DNA of 64,000 nucleotides, taken from positions 41,747-105,746 of the forward strand of contig NZ_JAMRYX010000241.1 in assembly GCF_024448135.1 (NCBI RefSeq), read 5' to 3'. This DNA is from Methylocystis suflitae. GTDB taxonomy: Bacteria; Pseudomonadota; Alphaproteobacteria; Rhizobiales; Beijerinckiaceae. The position numbers were made by a program, and so were the translations under genes. Position 1 is the first letter of the stretch. The number at the start of each line of letters is the position of its first letter. A model generated the notes under the pieces. The model made no database searches and was not told the DNA's origin. It worked only from the letters and a program-made list of their open reading frames with translations. Shown piece by piece: positions 35,005 through 44,839 of this stretch.

Positions 35005-35876
35005 GTCACGCCTTTCCTGCGTCTAACCAGTTCGAGGATCCTTGGAGTAAGGATCAGCTGCATTGCGAGATCAAGCTTATTGCCTGGAATGACGATAGAA
35101 TTGGCGCGCGACATCCAGCTTCCCGCGATCATCGCCACAAGATAGGGGAAGTCCACCCCTCTCGGATCGCGAAAGCGAATGACGACGATCGATTCATCGG
35201 GCGTCGGAATCGAACGGGCGACGAAAGGATTCGAGGTGTCGACCGTCGGCGCGCGCTGGAAATTTATGTCCGTTTCCGAGAACTGGGGACAAATATAATG
35301 CACATAATCATGCATGCGCCGCAGAATCGTCTCGGTGACGGCCTCGGTCGTGTAGCCGCGCGAATGGCGGTCGCGATGCAGTTTCTGGGTCCATTCCAGA
35401 TTGATCACCGGAACGACGCCGATCTTGAGATCCGCGTAGCGCGCGACATTGACGTCATCGGTGACGACCGCGCCGTGCAGCCCTTCATAGAACAGCACGT
35501 CGGTATTGGGCGGCAGTTCCTCCCAATCGGTAAACGTCCCGGGCGGCACGCCTAGCCTCGCCGCCTCGTTTTCGTCATGGGCGTAATGGCGGTAGCGGCC
35601 GGAGCCCGTCTCGCCATATTCGCGAAAGAGCGTCTCGAGCTCGGGCAGCAGATTGGCGTGGGGACCAAAATGGCTGAAATTTTGGTTGCCGACCGCATGG
35701 GCCTCGGTGAGCTTCGCCTTCATCTCCACGCGATCGTAACGATGGAAGCTGTCGCCTTCGACATAGGCGACCTCGATGCGTTCGCGGCGGAAAATCTGTT
35801 CGAACGTCGCCTTGACCGAACTGGTGCCGGCGCCGGACGAGCCGGTGATGGAGATGATCGGATGTCTGACCGACAT
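35001..35876 (-). CDS. prk: phosphoribulokinase (class I)
   Basis: A 291-residue bacterial phosphoribulokinase: P-loop [60 protein letters not shown] and the [20 protein letters not shown]-terminal part. Makes ribulose-1,5-bisphosphate. It heads the prk-tkt-fba-rpe operon. No RuBisCO genes are visible. In some serine-cycle methylotrophs RuBP made by Prk acts as a signal for the regulator QscR and not only as a Calvin-cycle substrate, so either role is possible here. Confidence 0.96.
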   Translation of the reverse strand: MSVRHPIISITGSSGAGTSSVKATFEQIFRRERIEVAYVEGDSFHRYDRVEMKAKLTEAHAVGNQNFSHFGPHANLLPELETLFREYGETGSGRYRHYAHDENEAARLGVPPGTFTDWEELPPNTDVLFYEGLHGAVVTDDVNVARYADLKIGVVPVINLEWTQKLHRDRHSRGYTTEAVTETILRRMHDYVHYICPQFSETDINFQRAPTVDTSNPFVARSIPTPDESIVVIRFRDPRGVDFPYLVAMIAGSWMSRANSIVIPGNKLDLAMQLILTPRILELVRRRKGVT

Positions 35877-36056
35877 GGGCGCGCGACCCGGACCCTACGA
35901 GCAAGGCGAACTGGACGGCCTGCGGCGGGCCGGCCGACCGCGGGGGCTCCGCCGGCTTGTCGCACGGCGCGGGGGCAAAGGAAAGGCTCCCGCTCCCGGC
36001 GGGGACGCTGGGAGGCGCGAACGCGGCGAAGAATTATGACAGCCGCATTCGAAGGC

Positions 36057-37070
36057 TCAACCGCCAGGCTTCGCCAGATCCCGCCATCGACTGGGAGCCA
36101 CTCCGCTCCAGCGCTCGAAGGCGCGGCTGAAATGCGCGGGGTCGCGATAGCCGAGCATCATGGCGATCTCGGTGATCGACCAGGATTGGCATAACAGACT
36201 CACCGCCCGTCGTTGCAGTTTATTCTTCAAGAGATCGGAGAAGCTCAGTCCGTACTCGGCGAGCCGGCGCTGCAGCGTTCGCTGCGATAAACCCGCCCGA
36301 CGAACAATGCGGGAAAGGTCAGGACGACCGTCGAGAAGCTCAAGATCGATCAGGGCGCCGACATTGCCCGGCACGTCATCCGGATCCGGAATGTCGAAGA
36401 TGCGATCGAGTTCGTCGGCGCTGAGACCTCGATTCGCATTGAGATGCGGATTGACCGCCATTAGCAGCCGTTGATCGAAAACGATCGCGCCGGGTCTGTC
36501 GCAGATTGCCGTATCGACGCCCATCTGCTCGTCGATACGACGCAGGGCGCTCGCGGGCAGACCCCCAACCATGATTCGATCCGGCAGCCAGTCCGCGCCG
36601 ACGAAATGGCGGATCATGACGATCATGTACCAGAGGGCGAGAATCTCGTTCTGCGGACGGCCATCCGTAGCAGGGTCGGCTAACTCATATGACCAGTGCA
36701 CGTCGTCGCCGTCTCGTCGGACGGTGAGCCGCGTCGCGCTCTGCATCATGTGCGGCAGGCTTGTTCCCGCGCGATGGATCGCGTCCAATAAGGTGGGCGC
36801 TTGTATGACCCACTTGCCATAGACTCCTAAGCCCGCGATCGACGTTTGGCGGCCGAGTCGGGCCGCGAAAGCCTCGTCCCGCAATTCGCGCGAGGCGATC
36901 GCGAGCAGCCGGAAATGGTCGCGCAGAGGCAGAAGCGTATCGGGCGAATCCAGCAAACGGATGGGAAGCTCGGCGCGGCGAAAGACCCGCTCGATCGAGC
37001 CACCGTTCGCGGTGACGACGTCCGCGATCGGCCCGAGCGTGCTCGCGCGCGTATATCCCGTTCGTCGCAT
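36057..37070 (-). CDS. AraC-family transcriptional regulator (OruR-like)
   Basis: Encodes 337 residues from the ATG at 37070 (GAGGG upstream; a longer extension to 37226 is doubtful). N-terminal ligand domain of the Arabinose_bd/OruR type, then a C-terminal AraC helix-turn-helix pair: LSRIVRRAGLSQRTLQRRLAEY and SITEIAMMLGYRDPAHFSRAF...GVAPSRWR. It is upstream of prk on the same strand and divergent from the DUF3047 gene; which of them it controls cannot be told. CbbR-type LysR regulators are the usual partner of prk, so this is not an obvious Calvin regulator. Confidence 0.85.
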   Translation of the reverse strand: MRRTGYTRASTLGPIADVVTANGGSIERVFRRAELPIRLLDSPDTLLPLRDHFRLLAIASRELRDEAFAARLGRQTSIAGLGVYGKWVIQAPTLLDAIHRAGTSLPHMMQSATRLTVRRDGDDVHWSYELADPATDGRPQNEILALWYMIVMIRHFVGADWLPDRIMVGGLPASALRRIDEQMGVDTAICDRPGAIVFDQRLLMAVNPHLNANRGLSADELDRIFDIPDPDDVPGNVGALIDLELLDGRPDLSRIVRRAGLSQRTLQRRLAEYGLSFSDLLKNKLQRRAVSLLCQSWSITEIAMMLGYRDPAHFSRAFERWSGVAPSRWRDLAKPGG

Positions 37071-37225
37071 CCATTGCCCTCGCGCGCCACTAACGGTCGG
37101 ATTTCGGCATGTCCTGGCATGCAGATTTTCGGCGTGAAGCATAACATTCCGCCTACCGATCACGAACCCGCGCCCGTTACGCCGTTTCGGCGACAGTTCA
37201 GAACGAGAGATCAGAAAGAAAGCCA

Positions 37226-38470
37226 ATGTGCGTTTATTGTCTCAACCTTTCTCGCGCTGCGAATGGAACGGCGTGGGGCGGCGTTTCGCGGCGCGACCTA
37301 TTGCGGCGCGCGATGGCTCTCGGCGTCGCTGCGCCCTTCGCGGCCGAGGCGTCGAAGGCCGTCTTCGCCGCCGAACAGGGCGTTCCGGCGCCGGCGGATT
37401 TTAGGAAGGGCGTCGAGGATCTTCTCGCCGGGGCGCATCCGCCCGAACTCGCGGACTATCGCGTCTTCGACATAAATGGCTCAGATCTGCCGTGGATCGA
37501 TCTCGGCCTCGAGGCCGTGAAAGGCCAGCAGATCACCTTTCTCGTCGCCGGACGATGGTGGCTGTCTCGTCAACATGACCTGTGGTTCCCTCCCGGTCTC
37601 GCCTTCCACGCTCGCACGCAGCATCGGCGGCCGATCTTTAGTCCGGGCGCGGACACGAGCACCATGACCGCGTCGCATGACGGTCCCGTCGAGGTGGCCC
37701 GCTTGGCGACGCTATACGCCGACGAGGACGGCCGGCTTACCATTCCGCAGGATGTTTATCGCAAGGATGACGTTAGAATGACCGGCCTTGCGCTTCTGTG
37801 GCGCGGCGACGCCGCCACCGGCCTCGCGAGCCTTCGCGCGAGTCTTGCCGCCAAGAGCGGCGACGTCGGCGCTCTTGTGGCGACGGAACTCGCGCGCCTG
37901 CGCCGTAACCGCAAGCTGCCGGAAGGCTGGTCCAATCTCTTTTTGCTCGGCGGCGGAGAGGAGAGCTTCGTCTGGGACGCGAATGGCGAGATCATCTGCG
38001 ACAGCGCGGGAGCCGCTTCCATTATCGAGCGGCCGCTGACTCTTCCTCTCGCCTCCGGTCCGAAACTCGGCTGGCGTTGGAAGATCGCCCAGCTGCCGTC
38101 TATGGCGGCGGAAGATCAGGCGTCCGTTCACGATTATCTGTCCATCGGCGTTAAATTCGACGACGGGCAGGACCTCACCTATATCTGGAGCGCGGCGCTG
38201 CCCGAGGGTAAGGTTTTCCGCTGTCCGCTGGCCGGCTGGAACGCCATCGAGACCCATATGATCGTCGCTTCCGGCGCGAAGGACCTCGGATCGTGGCGGG
38301 AGCTGGAGCGGGACGTCGCTTCCGACTACGCCGCCCATATCGCCGGGTCGGCCAAGGCGATCAGCCATGTCTGGCTGTTGGCGATTACGCCGTTCCAGCG
38401 TCGCCGCGGCGCAGGCCGTTTCGCCGACATCAGAGTCGAGACGGCCGACGGCGCTATGCGCAAACTCTAA
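37226..38470 (+). CDS. Tat-exported DUF3047 protein
   Basis: Encodes 414 residues with a twin-arginine signal (SRRDLLRRAMALGVAAPFA), so it is exported folded. The C-terminal half matches DUF3047: LGWRWKIAQLP, QASVHDYLSIGVKFDDGQDL, YIWSAALPEG and a terminal region with DIRVETADG. The N-terminal half (about 60-230) has a PA-IL/lectin-like beta character (QQITFLVAGRWW). Function unknown. Divergent from the AraC-type regulator with a 155-base intergenic region. Confidence 0.78.
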   Translation: MCVYCLNLSRAANGTAWGGVSRRDLLRRAMALGVAAPFAAEASKAVFAAEQGVPAPADFRKGVEDLLAGAHPPELADYRVFDINGSDLPWIDLGLEAVKGQQITFLVAGRWWLSRQHDLWFPPGLAFHARTQHRRPIFSPGADTSTMTASHDGPVEVARLATLYADEDGRLTIPQDVYRKDDVRMTGLALLWRGDAATGLASLRASLAAKSGDVGALVATELARLRRNRKLPEGWSNLFLLGGGEESFVWDANGEIICDSAGAASIIERPLTLPLASGPKLGWRWKIAQLPSMAAEDQASVHDYLSIGVKFDDGQDLTYIWSAALPEGKVFRCPLAGWNAIETHMIVASGAKDLGSWRELERDVASDYAAHIAGSAKAISHVWLLAITPFQRRRGAGRFADIRVETADGAMRKL

Positions 38471-38608
38471 TATCGCGGCTTCGAGTTCAACGGACCGGGT
38501 AGGCTAGGACGATGCGCCGCCTCCTAGATCAGCTGATCAGCGCGACATCGAGGTGGATGGCGACGAGCGACTGCTTTGACATCCTCTCGCCCTTACCATT
38601 TTACGCTC

Positions 38609-39587
38609 ATGGATCTCCCGATCGGCGAACTGTTCATCTTGGGTTTTCGCGACCCGCTGATCCCTGGCTGGCTGCAGGATTTCGCCCGTAGCTTCGGCTT
38701 GGGCGGGGTCATTCTTTTCGACTACGACTGTACCGACAAAAAATACGAACGGAATGTCTTTGACCCGGCTCAGCTCGAGGAGCTTTGCGAGGGTCTTCAC
38801 GCTCTCCCGTCGCGTCCGTTGATTTTTATCGATCAAGAAGGCGGCAAAGTCCGCCGGTTGAAGGAAGAGCGCGGCTTTATTCCGCTGCCCAGCGCCCGCC
38901 AGTTCGGGCGATTGACCGCCTCGGAGCGGCTCCTATGCGCAGATGCGACAGATCGGAATCGATGTGAACCTGTCGCCGGTCGTCGATCTCGACATCAACC
39001 CCGACAGCCCGGATGTGGGGTCGGTCCAGCGAAGCTACTCGAGCGATCCCCATGTCGTAAAGGCATGCGTGGAGACGCTGGCGGAAGTCGCCGCTTCGGT
39101 GAATTTGAAACTATGTTTGAAGCACTTTCCCGGAACCGGCGGCGCGAAGGTGAATCCCCATGACCATGTCATGGATCTTTCCGACTGCCTGACTGATGCG
39201 CAAGTGAATGTGTTCAAGGAGCTGATCGCACGCGTGCCGATGGTCCTGTTCAGCCATGGCATCGTGAATCAATGGGAGAGAGACACGCCGGTCTGCCTCT
39301 CCGCCGTCGCGGTGAATAAAATGCGCGCCTGGGCGCCGGACGCCTGCATCCTGACAGACGATTTGCAGATGCAAGGCGTGCAAAAGCTGATGTCGACGGG
39401 CGAGGCCTGCGCGCAGGCGCTCCGCGCCGGCGCGGATTTCATCCTCATCGGCAACAACATGAAAGACGAGCAGGATCACGCGGTGGAATTCGCCCGTCGG
39501 CTGCTCTCGGCCTGCGCGCAGGATGCGTCCATGCGGGCGCACGCCGAGGCGTCCATCAAACGCGTAAGGAAGCTGAAATTTGGGTGA
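38609..39587 (+). pseudogene. nagZ: beta-N-acetylhexosaminidase nagZ, frameshifted
   Basis: Two frames together encode a family 3 glycoside hydrolase. The first reads ELFILGFRDPLIPGW, LGGVILFDYDC and LIFIDQEGGKVRRLKEERGF to about 38935. The second resumes YAQMRQIGIDVNLSPVVDLD, then LKLCLKHFPGTGGAKVNPHDH, VLFSHGIVN, and ILTDDLQMQG with the catalytic Asp. A few residues and the reading frame are lost between 38920 and 38940. Intact NagZ removes GlcNAc from muropeptides in recycling. Neighbouring recycling genes are intact, so this may be a recent mutation or a sequence error. Confidence 0.8.
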
Positions 39588-39612
39588 AGCGCGGAGCGCT
39601 CAAGCTGGCGCC

Positions 39613-40599
39613 CTACTCGTGCGTCGCATCTTCCCGAATGTACGGCTGGGCGGTCTCTCGAAGGTCCGCCGCCTTTGGCCGCTCGACCATCAAGCTCATG
39701 GCGCGACGCAAATGGCCCTCTGCCTCGTCCAGCGCCGCCGCCGCCTTGGCGAGCCCGTAGCCCTGCAGCAAGAGAAAGGCGAGCTTCACGCTCCCGCCGG
39801 CGCGCTGCAAGGCTTCGTGGATCTCCTCGTCGGCGCGGCCGGTCAGCCGCGACAGGATTTTTTCACTCCGTCGCACCAGTTTCTTGTTCGAAGCCTGCAC
39901 ATCCACCATGAGGCCGTCGTAGACGCGCCCGAGCAGGATCATGACGAGCGACGAGAGCAGAATAAGCGTGATTCGCTGGGCGGTCCCCGCCTTCATCCGC
40001 GTCGAGCCGGCGATCGGCTCCGCGCCGGTTTCGAGAAAAATCGAATGATCGGCCTCCTGGAGAAGCGGCGTCCCGCGATTGTTCGCGACGCCGATCGTCA
40101 GAGAGCCCCTGTTTTTCGCCTCGCGCAAACAGGCGAGCGTAAAAGGCGTCGTGCCGCTTGCGGCCACCGCGATGGTCACATCCGACGCCCCAATCTCGTG
40201 CCGCCGAACGAGTTCGACCGCCTGATGGTCCTGGTCTTCGGCGCCTTCAACAGCGTGTAGCAGGGCAGTTTGTCCGCCGGCCATGAGGAGCAGAAGGCGA
40301 TCTTGAGGCCAGCCGAAGGTTGGCATGAGCTCCGCCCCATCCTGGGCGGCCAAGCGACCGGATGTGCCGGCGCCGACGTAAACGAGCCGTCCAGGCCCGC
40401 GCAGCCGGCGCTCAATCGCAAGCGCCGCCCGTTCAATCGCGGGGCGCGCGGCTCTAACGGCGGCGACGGCGGAAAATTGCCCTTCGATCATGGAATCCAG
40501 GATCTCGTCCGGCTCCCAGACGTCGATCTTGGCATAGCGCGGACTTTGGCGTTCGGTCTCCGTCGGGCACATCGGCGCATTCCAGCTGATAAGCCGCAT
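39613..40599 (-). CDS. murQ: N-acetylmuramic acid 6-phosphate etherase
   Basis: A 328-residue SIS-domain lyase (ATG at 40572 is an alternative start). TERQSPRYAKIDVWEPDEIL near the N-terminus, VYVGAGTSGRLAAQDGAEL, the active-site AVEGAEDQD, VAASGTTPFTLACL and EPIAGSTRMKAGTAQRI are diagnostic. Cleaves the lactyl ether of MurNAc-6-P to GlcNAc-6-P in peptidoglycan recycling. Faces nagZ and the SIS/nagA pair; its product would go to NagA encoded at 41767. Confidence 0.95.
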   Translation of the reverse strand: MRLISWNAPMCPTETERQSPRYAKIDVWEPDEILDSMIEGQFSAVAAVRAARPAIERAALAIERRLRGPGRLVYVGAGTSGRLAAQDGAELMPTFGWPQDRLLLLMAGGQTALLHAVEGAEDQDHQAVELVRRHEIGASDVTIAVAASGTTPFTLACLREAKNRGSLTIGVANNRGTPLLQEADHSIFLETGAEPIAGSTRMKAGTAQRITLILLSSLVMILLGRVYDGLMVDVQASNKKLVRRSEKILSRLTGRADEEIHEALQRAGGSVKLAFLLLQGYGLAKAAAALDEAEGHLRRAMSLMVERPKAADLRETAQPYIREDATHE

Positions 40600-40738
40600 A
40601 TGGCCAAATGGCGGGGAGAGTTCAAGCGAAGCTTCCTATCCGCAAGCTCGCGCCAGCGCGGGAGCTGCGCTGGAACTTGCTTTCCCGCGCGTGCGGCTCA
40701 ATCTCTGTGCTGATGGGTTTGACCGGAAGCCTCAACCA

Positions 40739-41770
40739 ATGACCGTGCTCGACGCGCAGATGATCTCCGATATGCGAGAGGCTCCGGCGGCCGTGCGACG
40801 GCAGGGTGACGGGCTCGCCGAGGTGCTCCCAGTTCTCGCCGATCGGTTACGGCGCAAGCCGCCTCAAGTCGTCGTCACCTGCGCGCGCGGCAGTTCGGCG
40901 CACGCCGCGACCTTCGGCAAGCATCTGATCGAGCGATACCTCGGCGTTGTGGTGGCGCCTGCCGCGCCCAGCATCACGACGATCTATCATCAGCCTCTAC
41001 GGCTGGCGGATCAGCTCTTTCTCGCGATTTCACAGTCGGGCGAAAGCAGCGACATCATCGAACAGGCCGCTGCGGCGCGCTCTTGCGGGGCCGTGACCGC
41101 CTGCATCACAAATGACCCGGCAAGCGGACTCGCGCAGGCCTGCGAATTCGTGTTGCCGATGGCGGCGGGCCCCGAACTGAGCATCCCCGCGACCAAGACA
41201 TTCATCGCATCGGTGGCGGCGCTTGCCCGAATGGTCGCCTTTTGGGCCGAGGACAAGCCGCTCGCGACCGCCCTGAGGGCATTGCCGGATCGCCTCGCCG
41301 CCGCCGGCGACCTCGACTGGAGCAGCGTCCTGGAGAAGATCGCAGGCGCGGAAAGCCTGGTCACAATCGGACGCGGGCCGACTCTCGCCATAGCGCGCGA
41401 AGCCGCCCTGAAACTGAAAGAAACCTCCGATCTGCATGCCGAATGCTTTTCTTCAGCCGAATTCCTCCACGGCCCGGTGGCGCTGGTGGCGCCCGACTAT
41501 CCCGTGCTCATGTTTGCGCCAACGGACGCCGCCGCCGCGGGCATGACGCAGCTCGCCGCGGATCTCAGGGCGAAGGGCGCGGCGGTCTTTATCACCTCCT
41601 CGGAGGCGCGAACGCCCGACAGGCTTCCAGCATTGCCCCCTGAACATCCCGAAACCGACGCGATCTGTCTGATCCAGAGCTTCTACGCCATGGTCGTCCG
41701 CCTGGCCGCGATGCGCGGAAGGAACGCGGACCGGCCGCGCCACCTGCGCAAGATCACGCGCACGCGATGA
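40739..41770 (+). CDS. SIS-domain glucosamine-6-phosphate deaminase-like protein (NagB-II)
   Basis: Encodes 343 residues from the ATG at 40739 (ORF could begin at 40691). Two SIS domains resembling the isomerase half of GlmS: VVTCARGSSAHAATFGKHLIE, AISQSGESSDIIEQ, IPATKTFIASVAAL, VTIGRGPTLAIAREAALKLKE and HAECFSSAEFLHGP. There is no glutaminase domain, so it is not GlmS; in operons with nagA such proteins act as GlcN-6-P deaminases. Its stop overlaps the nagA start (ATGA). Confidence 0.85.
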   Translation: MTVLDAQMISDMREAPAAVRRQGDGLAEVLPVLADRLRRKPPQVVVTCARGSSAHAATFGKHLIERYLGVVVAPAAPSITTIYHQPLRLADQLFLAISQSGESSDIIEQAAAARSCGAVTACITNDPASGLAQACEFVLPMAAGPELSIPATKTFIASVAALARMVAFWAEDKPLATALRALPDRLAAAGDLDWSSVLEKIAGAESLVTIGRGPTLAIAREAALKLKETSDLHAECFSSAEFLHGPVALVAPDYPVLMFAPTDAAAAGMTQLAADLRAKGAAVFITSSEARTPDRLPALPPEHPETDAICLIQSFYAMVVRLAAMRGRNADRPRHLRKITRTR

Positions 41771-42930
41771 ACGGCTGCTCTCGATACGCGGTGGCCGCGG
41801 ACGTCGTCTTCGACGGCGAAAAAAAACATGACGACTATGCCGTCGTGATTGAAGGTCAGCAAATCGCGGCGCTGACGCGGCGATCGGATCTTCCATCTTC
41901 GATGGAAGTTTACAACGTCCCTCAAGGCGCATGGCTCGCGCCGGGCTTTATCGACACTCAGGTCAACGGCGGAGGCGACGTCCTTTTCAACGCCGATCCG
42001 ACGCCTGTCGCTTTGGCGAAGATTGCGCAGGCGCATCGCAAGTTCGGCGTGACGTCGCTTTTGCCGACGCTCATCACGGATAGCGATGAAGCGATGGCCG
42101 CGGCGCTTGGCGCCGTCAGCGCAGTCATGGCGCGCGAGCCCGGCATTCTCGGCATTCATCTCGAGGGCCCTTTTTTGTCTCCGCAAAAGCCGGGCGTTCA
42201 TCGGCGAGAGTTTGTCCGCCGTCCGCAAGCCCATCATCGCCAAATGCTCGGCGCGTTTCGCGCGGGCGTATTGCTGGTGACGCTCGCGCCCGAGGAAGCG
42301 CCCGAAGGCTTCATCGCCGAACTTGTCGCTGCGGGAGCGAAAGTCTCGCTCGGTCATTCGATGGCGACTTATGAGGAAACCCGCGCCGCAATGGCCGAGG
42401 GCCTGACGGGCTTCACGCATTTGTTCAACGCAATGCGTCCGCTTTCCGCGCGCGAGCCCGGACCTGTCGCAGCGGCGCTCGAATCGCCCCACGCCTATTA
42501 CGGGATGATCGTCGACGGCGAGCACGTCGCCCCCGCTATGCTCGGATTGGCGATGCGCGGCGTCGGGCGTCCCATGCTGGTGAGCGACGCCATGCCGCCG
42601 GTCGGCGGGACAAAAGCAGAGTTCGATCTCCTTGGCGCGCGGATCGTGGTCCGCGACGGCAGTTGCCGCACGCAGGAGGGCGCGCTTGCAGGATCGTCGA
42701 TCGAGATGGCGAGCGCGGTGCGCAACTGTGTTCGGCTTCTCGGACTTCCTCTGGAGCGAGCGCTGCGCTGCGCCTCTTGGCACCCTGCCGAGTTTTTAGG
42801 TCTCGGACGCTCGCTCGGCCGCCTCGCGCCGGGATATCGCGCCGACATGGCAGCGTTCGACCCGACGGATATTTCGGTCTCCAACGCCTGGGTCGCCGGC
42901 GAGAGATCGGATTATCGTCCTGGGGCCTAG
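41767..42930 (+). CDS. nagA: N-acetylglucosamine-6-phosphate deacetylase
   Basis: A 387-residue amidohydrolase: APGFIDTQVNGGGDVLFN, ILGIHLEGPFLSPQKPGVH (metal Glu), SLGHSMATYEE (metal His), GFTHLFNAM and LVSDAMPPVGG (catalytic Asp) are canonical. Makes GlcN-6-P and acetate from GlcNAc-6-P, downstream of MurQ and upstream of the SIS deaminase. Coupled translationally with the preceding gene. Confidence 0.95.
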   Translation: MNGCSRYAVAADVVFDGEKKHDDYAVVIEGQQIAALTRRSDLPSSMEVYNVPQGAWLAPGFIDTQVNGGGDVLFNADPTPVALAKIAQAHRKFGVTSLLPTLITDSDEAMAAALGAVSAVMAREPGILGIHLEGPFLSPQKPGVHRREFVRRPQAHHRQMLGAFRAGVLLVTLAPEEAPEGFIAELVAAGAKVSLGHSMATYEETRAAMAEGLTGFTHLFNAMRPLSAREPGPVAAALESPHAYYGMIVDGEHVAPAMLGLAMRGVGRPMLVSDAMPPVGGTKAEFDLLGARIVVRDGSCRTQEGALAGSSIEMASAVRNCVRLLGLPLERALRCASWHPAEFLGLGRSLGRLAPGYRADMAAFDPTDISVSNAWVAGERSDYRPGA

Positions 42931-43045
42931 CGGGCGGTTAAAATCATAAAAGTGCTTGCCGAGCGAAGAACTCTATCGCAGACAATTTCTGACTTATCGA
43001 TCCGATGGATTGGATCGAGCTCGCTGCGCTCTAAGGGAGAGACCG

Positions 43046-44698
43046 ATGTCTACCGATCAAAACTTTCCGTCGGAAAAAGTGGTATCGGAGCTCGCCGCGC
43101 CGCAAGTTGTGCGGCCTCTCGATCAGCGTGGTCGAATCGAACGTAGAGAGGTGCTGCGCGCCGGCGCCGCCGGAATCATCGGAAGCATTTTCGGCGGCAA
43201 ATCGGCCAACGCCACAGGGCTGTTCTCACGCCTGATCGGGAACTCAGCGGAGGCGGCGGAGGCGAATGCGCCGCGTCTGGCGACGCTTGGCGACTACGTC
43301 TGGCTCACCCCGACGAAGCTCGGCGGAGGCGCTCAGGCGCAGGATCTTGCGACCGGCAAGACGATGGCCTGGATCGAATATTGGAATTATGGCGACAGCT
43401 GCCCGATCGCCCATCATCTCGCAGCCTTTCCTTCGGCCGACCCGCACAAAGGCTTCGAATTCGTAAACTCGACCCAGGGTGGGCAGAACGTCCTGATTTA
43501 TGGCATCCCCACTCAGATCCGGGAACATGGAATGCTCGATCCTTTGTGGGGACAGGGCAATCAGATCTATCGCGTCGGCTTCGACGGGCAACAGATGAAT
43601 TTGCTCGAGAATGTCGCCGAGACCACGGGGATCGGGCTTGGCGTGCACACCGTCATCTTCCCGGATGCGTCCGGCTTCACGGTCGCGGACGGGCAAAAGG
43701 ATGTGGTCGCCTTCTTCAATCGCGCCACCGGAAACCAGAAGACGGCGGTGCTCGACGCATTCCGTTTCGACTGGCGAGGAAACGAGCCGGACGGCGTGCT
43801 CGAGGACAACTGGTTCAAGGGAGGGACCGTCCGCGTTTCCCGTCTCCAAAAGGCGTCTGACACCGGGCTCTATGATTATCGCGGCGTTAAGGGAAACAAG
43901 CTCGATTGGGAGATGGTGCCCATGGGCGAGTACCTCGCCTATACGGGACAGCTTCCGGGCGACTCGGTGAAGACGCTGACCGGCGCCGATAATTGCGTCC
44001 ACCATCCGATCCATCCGCTCTCGCTAGTGACGCTTCGCATGTTCGCCGTCGGCGTCGTCATCGACCGCACGACGATGGAGCCGGTTGCGTGCATCTCCTC
44101 CCCTGACGGCACGACGAAGGAAAGCATTCCCGTCAAAAAGATCGCCGACGGCATCTGGGACATCAAGCTGGATAATGTCGTGTCCTCGGGACACGAATGC
44201 GGCTTTGGACCGCACGGCAAATGGTTCACCATGACGAACAACACGCGACAAAACAGCATGGGCGTGTTCGATTGTTCGGACCGCGATCCGCGCAACTGGA
44301 AGCGAGTGACCGAGTTCAAAGACTCGCACTGGGTTGGCTCGACGCCGAGCCCGTTCCACATCACCTATTCGATGGACGGCTCAAAGATGTTTGTCTCCGA
44401 GCTGCATCGCAAGCCGGCCAAAAGCGCCATCGTCGTCGTCGACACCAATACGTGGACGACAATCAAGCGCTTCGAGAATGTGGGCGTTGACCTGCAGACG
44501 ATGCATGTCACCTATGACGGCAAATATGTGCTCGCGATCTTCAGCGGATTCCAGCGGCTCGAAGGCGGAACCTTCATCTTCACGCAGGATACGCTGGAGC
44601 CCGTTGGTTATATCCCGAACTTTGGCGGTCACCACGACTGCGTTATTGTTCCGCGGAACAATCAGGAACTGATCCACAGCCGCTGCACCACGGTCTGA
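43046..44698 (+). CDS. Tat-exported NosZ-like beta-propeller with CuZ-type histidines, no CuA domain
   Basis: Encodes 550 residues (ATG at 43046 with GGGAGA upstream). Twin-arginine signal ERREVLRAGAAG at 32-43. The rest is a seven-bladed propeller that can be aligned with nitrous-oxide reductase: H123-H124 (GDSCPIAHH), H201 (GLGVHT), H383 (GHECGFGPHGKW), H438 (SPFHITYSMDG), H487 (QTMHVTYDGK) and H530 (GGHHDCVIVPR), corresponding to the seven His ligands of the four-copper CuZ centre. An extra HHPIH cluster sits at 319-323. The chain ends at HSRCTTV, so the C-terminal cupredoxin with CuA is absent. No nosR, nosD or nosL nearby. Function unknown; followed by an ABC module on the same strand. 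Confidence 0.72.
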   Translation: MSTDQNFPSEKVVSELAAPQVVRPLDQRGRIERREVLRAGAAGIIGSIFGGKSANATGLFSRLIGNSAEAAEANAPRLATLGDYVWLTPTKLGGGAQAQDLATGKTMAWIEYWNYGDSCPIAHHLAAFPSADPHKGFEFVNSTQGGQNVLIYGIPTQIREHGMLDPLWGQGNQIYRVGFDGQQMNLLENVAETTGIGLGVHTVIFPDASGFTVADGQKDVVAFFNRATGNQKTAVLDAFRFDWRGNEPDGVLEDNWFKGGTVRVSRLQKASDTGLYDYRGVKGNKLDWEMVPMGEYLAYTGQLPGDSVKTLTGADNCVHHPIHPLSLVTLRMFAVGVVIDRTTMEPVACISSPDGTTKESIPVKKIADGIWDIKLDNVVSSGHECGFGPHGKWFTMTNNTRQNSMGVFDCSDRDPRNWKRVTEFKDSHWVGSTPSPFHITYSMDGSKMFVSELHRKPAKSAIVVVDTNTWTTIKRFENVGVDLQTMHVTYDGKYVLAIFSGFQRLEGGTFIFTQDTLEPVGYIPNFGGHHDCVIVPRNNQELIHSRCTTV

Positions 44699-44839
44699 CG
44701 GGATCGGCGGAACCCGCAAAGACGATCATTCGTCTTGCTCGCGTCCGCCGACGAGCCTCTCAAGCGATCACGGCTACCCAACGAAGCGGCCCCGCCTCGC
44801 AAGCCAGGCCGCATCGACCTGCAGATAACGGTCCCACCT

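Noticed and set aside
35877..36056. GC-rich palindromes upstream of prk as a CbbR-type operator
   Set aside because: No T-N11-A type motif could be identified with confidence; sequence is merely GC-rich.
43046..44698. Identification as selenium-binding protein/methanethiol oxidase
   Set aside because: The segments do not match SBP56; the His contexts match NosZ instead.
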